From positions 1 through 5,743 of the forward strand of contig JBMNUI010000070.1 of NCBI GenBank assembly GCA_050946195.1: a DNA stretch of 5,743 nt, written 5' to 3'. Positions 3,834 through 5,743 of the stretch are shown here, piece after piece (position 1 is the stretch's first letter; every line of letters starts with the position of its first letter). The stretch comes from UMGS1002 sp050946195 (lineage in GTDB: Bacteria > Bacillota > Clostridia > Oscillospirales > CAG-272). Made by a program: the position numbers and the translations under genes. The notes below the pieces were generated by a model. It did no database searches. It worked only from the letters and a program-made list of their open reading frames with translations, and was not told the DNA's origin.

Positions 3834-5108
3834 AAAAAATACAGGGTTATCATAATCAAAGGCAGGTCGATATTGCTCGCCTTGCTTACCGTCGTGGCAT
3901 GCGCGGTTTTCATCTCGGCGCTCTCAACCTATCTCTCCCAGGCCGACAAGTACAAAAAAAGCAGCGCGGCCGGCGGTGATTATATAATATTGGCGGCAAG
4001 CGAGCAGGGAATATATTTTTATCAGCGTGATTTTGACGCTTTTTTGCTGCTGCCGCCCGGGAATTCATTTAGGGTGCAGGTCTTCAGGCGAGCCGGCGGC
4101 GAGGTCGAGCTTGTCAATTCGGGGATTGATGTATACTACTCGATTGTCAATAACACCACCTCGGCCGATAAAATCAATTTCTGGGACTATGCGGCATACT
4201 ACGGATATGATCTGGAACCGAATATCGGCATTACCGGAAACGGCCTCTCGGGCAAAATGCAGCTTTCGGAGGACGGCAACTACTATGTGGCCACCGCAAT
4301 ACCGTTGACCCCATACAATGACGGCAGCCGGGTGGCCAACCCCTATCAGCTGGCGGTCATAACCGTGATCGACAGCCAGAGCGTCGAGATACTCGCGCAA
4401 ATCGGCGATGTAGTCATGCCGGTGTCTGACGAACTCGGCTGCCAGAACTGCCACGGGACTGTCGACACCAACCTCAACATCCTGTCGGCGCATGACAGGA
4501 TATCGAATACCAATCTGCTCGAACAACTCTCAGGCGGGATACGGCATAAGTGCTCGGACTGCCACAGAGACAACGCGCTGGGCGAGCCGGGGGTCCCGGG
4601 CGTCCCGCCGCTCTCACAGGCAATACACCGGTTTCATGCCGACAGGATGCTGCCGCGCAGCGGTGTACCCGACTGCTACAGGTGCCACCCCGGGCCGATA
4701 ACTCAGTTCTACCGCGGCGCCATGTATATGGCGGGGATCAGTTGCACCAACTCCAGTTGCCACGGCGACATGCTGAATGTGGCGCTGACCCAGGCGGTAG
4801 GCCGGCAGGCCTGGCTGAACGAACCCGATTGTTCAAACTGCCACCGAGAGGTGTACGGCATAAATCAGGGAAAGCTCTACAGCGACTCGTATCTTCTGAA
4901 CAGCCCCGACGAGGAGATGAACAATATAATCCTCTGCATTTCCTGCCACAACAGCGCCCATGCCGAATGGGTGTCGTCGAGAAACCTTGACAACCTCTTG
5001 CCTATAAGGCTTATGGGCTATCCCGATTACATCAGGCGCTGTACGGTCTGCCACGGGGCCGGGGTCCTCGGCCGGGCGCATGCGTATTATGTAGAAGAAA
5101 CAAGATAA
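3831..5108 (+). CDS. Membrane-anchored multiheme cytochrome c, seven heme-binding sites
   Basis: This 425-residue protein starts at TTG. A basic N-terminus (MKKYRVIIIKGR) and a hydrophobic segment at about 13-35 form an uncleaved anchor or signal, with the rest outside the membrane. Residues about 50-200 are a heme-free beta-rich domain containing FLLLPPGNSFRVQVF, NFWDYAAYYGYD and GITGNGLSGKM. Six CXXCH sites follow at 204, 241, 282, 334, 369 and 404, and one CX4CH site (CTNSSCH) at 305-311. Histidines at 221, 239, 266, 269, 377 and 417 are candidate distal ligands. From memory, the N-terminal domain resembles that of multiheme cytochromes of metal- and sulfur-respiring Deltaproteobacteria. 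The likely role is electron transfer at the cell surface; partner and acceptor are unknown. The ccmF-like gene begins 14 bp downstream, which suggests co-transcription. The gene is complete. Confidence 0.92.
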   Translation: MKKYRVIIIKGRSILLALLTVVACAVFISALSTYLSQADKYKKSSAAGGDYIILAASEQGIYFYQRDFDAFLLLPPGNSFRVQVFRRAGGEVELVNSGIDVYYSIVNNTTSADKINFWDYAAYYGYDLEPNIGITGNGLSGKMQLSEDGNYYVATAIPLTPYNDGSRVANPYQLAVITVIDSQSVEILAQIGDVVMPVSDELGCQNCHGTVDTNLNILSAHDRISNTNLLEQLSGGIRHKCSDCHRDNALGEPGVPGVPPLSQAIHRFHADRMLPRSGVPDCYRCHPGPITQFYRGAMYMAGISCTNSSCHGDMLNVALTQAVGRQAWLNEPDCSNCHREVYGINQGKLYSDSYLLNSPDEEMNNIILCISCHNSAHAEWVSSRNLDNLLPIRLMGYPDYIRRCTVCHGAGVLGRAHAYYVEETR

Positions 5109-5122
5109 GGAGTCAAATCAAA

Positions 5123-5743
5123 ATGAAAGGACTTGCCGTTTTTGAAAACCTGCTGCTCCCGGCAGCCGCCGGGCTCTGCTTTGTCTCGGCGCTCTGCTCC
5201 TTCTTTCCGGGAAGGCAAAAAAACCGGACAAGAGCGCTGCCCTTTCTGTGGGGTGCGGCGACTCTGCTTGTCACACTGGCGACGGCGCTGATGGTCTGTT
5301 ATCTTGTGACCGTGAACTGCGAATACAGCTATGTGTACAGCCATACCAGCCGGGACACCCGGCTGGTTTACCGGATTTCGGCCCTTTGGTCGGGGCAGGA
5401 GGGCTCTTTTCTGCTCTGGTCGCTTATTATGTGCATAACCGGCATTGTCCTGCTCGGCACCGGTACTCGGAACTTCGGGCGGAGCTTCGGGGTTTTTTCT
5501 GTTGTATCCGCTGTCCTTTTGCTTTTGTGCCAGATATCGCAGCCCTTTGCCAGGCTCTCGCCGGTGCCGGCCGACGGGCTGGGGCTGAATGCGGCGCTGC
5601 TCGACCCCTTCATGATAATCCACCCGCCGCTGGTTTTTGTTGCCTACAGCGCCATGGCGGCCTTGTTTTCGCTTGCGGGCGCGCCGAAGGATGACAAGGC
5701 GACGGTCGTCAAGACCCGGCTATGGATAAAGGTCAGCTGGTTT
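5123..5743 (+). CDS. ccmF: CcmF/NrfE-type cytochrome c heme lyase, 5' part (runs off right edge)
   Basis: The frame is open for 207 codons from ATG at 5123 to the window edge; family members usually have about 650 residues. CcmF is an integral membrane protein that ligates heme to CXXCH apocytochromes on the outer face of the membrane. Hydrophobic segments lie at about 10-28, 42-62, 97-112, 123-138 and 163-182. Residues 89-99 (WSGQEGSFLLW) are the tryptophan-rich heme-handling signature. GLNAALLDPFMIIHPPLVFV (154-173) contains H167, matching the conserved heme-ligand histidine of E. coli CcmF (H173). GGAG lies 10 bases before the ATG. The gene follows the cytochrome after 14 bp, so the lyase probably matures that cytochrome. 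The related CcsA/ResC proteins share the tryptophan-rich motif, but the start pattern and the HPP segment favour CcmF. Confidence 0.92.
   Translation, partial: MKGLAVFENLLLPAAAGLCFVSALCSFFPGRQKNRTRALPFLWGAATLLVTLATALMVCYLVTVNCEYSYVYSHTSRDTRLVYRISALWSGQEGSFLLWSLIMCITGIVLLGTGTRNFGRSFGVFSVVSAVLLLLCQISQPFARLSPVPADGLGLNAALLDPFMIIHPPLVFVAYSAMAALFSLAGAPKDDKATVVKTRLWIKVSWF

Noticed and set aside
3623..3979. A plus-strand frame using the ATG at 3806 and GGAGG-adjacent sequence
   Set aside because: It runs out of frame into the cytochrome anchor region and has no protein character. The GGAGG at 3819 serves the TTG at 3831.
4065..4526. A 153-codon minus-strand frame inside the cytochrome gene
   Set aside because: It is antisense to the conserved N-terminal domain and the first CXXCH, with no start signals.
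5087..5623. A 178-codon minus-strand frame opposite the cytochrome/ccmF junction
   Set aside because: It is Arg/Pro/Gln-rich, as expected from the antisense of GC-rich membrane-protein codons. The opposite strand encodes clear CcmF motifs.

Overview
The window reads as a piece of an anaerobic Firmicutes (Clostridia-type) chromosome. The signs are a T-box leader in front of serA, a CIRCE operator in front of a small heat-shock gene, strong AGGAGG-type ribosome binding sites, and phage debris resembling prophages of gut or anaerobic Clostridia. The right end carries a membrane-anchored multiheme cytochrome c and a CcmF-type heme lyase. This suggests a lineage with c-type cytochromes rather than a purely fermentative Clostridium. 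The species cannot be named from this window.

Region 1 (about 1-1390) is a decayed prophage fragment. On the minus strand it holds the start of a small ORF running off the left edge, a holin-like small membrane protein broken by one extra base, and two overlapping small phage ORFs, one of which also looks broken by one extra base. Next comes a roughly 270-bp AT-rich gene-free stretch packed with copies of an 11-bp repeat (GTAACACCTAA and its complement), an iteron-like array. Beyond it lie the tail of an unidentified minus-strand ORF and a plus-strand remnant of a phage TOPRIM primase whose pieces are in the wrong order.

Region 2 (about 1391-2940, minus strand) is a complete serine-biosynthesis transcription unit: promoter, serine-type T-box riboswitch with specifier AGC, leader terminator, serA (3-phosphoglycerate dehydrogenase, 387 aa, C-terminal ACT domain) and a strong terminator hairpin. 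Uncharged tRNA-Ser should allow read-through into serA.

Region 3 (about 3049-3629, minus strand) is a monocistronic heat-shock unit: a near-consensus sigma-A promoter, a CIRCE operator just downstream of the start site, an Hsp20 gene and a hairpin after the stop codon.

Region 4 (3831 to the right edge, plus strand) is the start of a cytochrome c operon. A seven-site multiheme cytochrome with a TTG start is followed 14 bp later by a truncated ccmF-like gene. The heme lyase next door would attach heme to the cytochrome outside the membrane, so the pair probably forms part of an extracytoplasmic electron-transfer or cytochrome-maturation locus.
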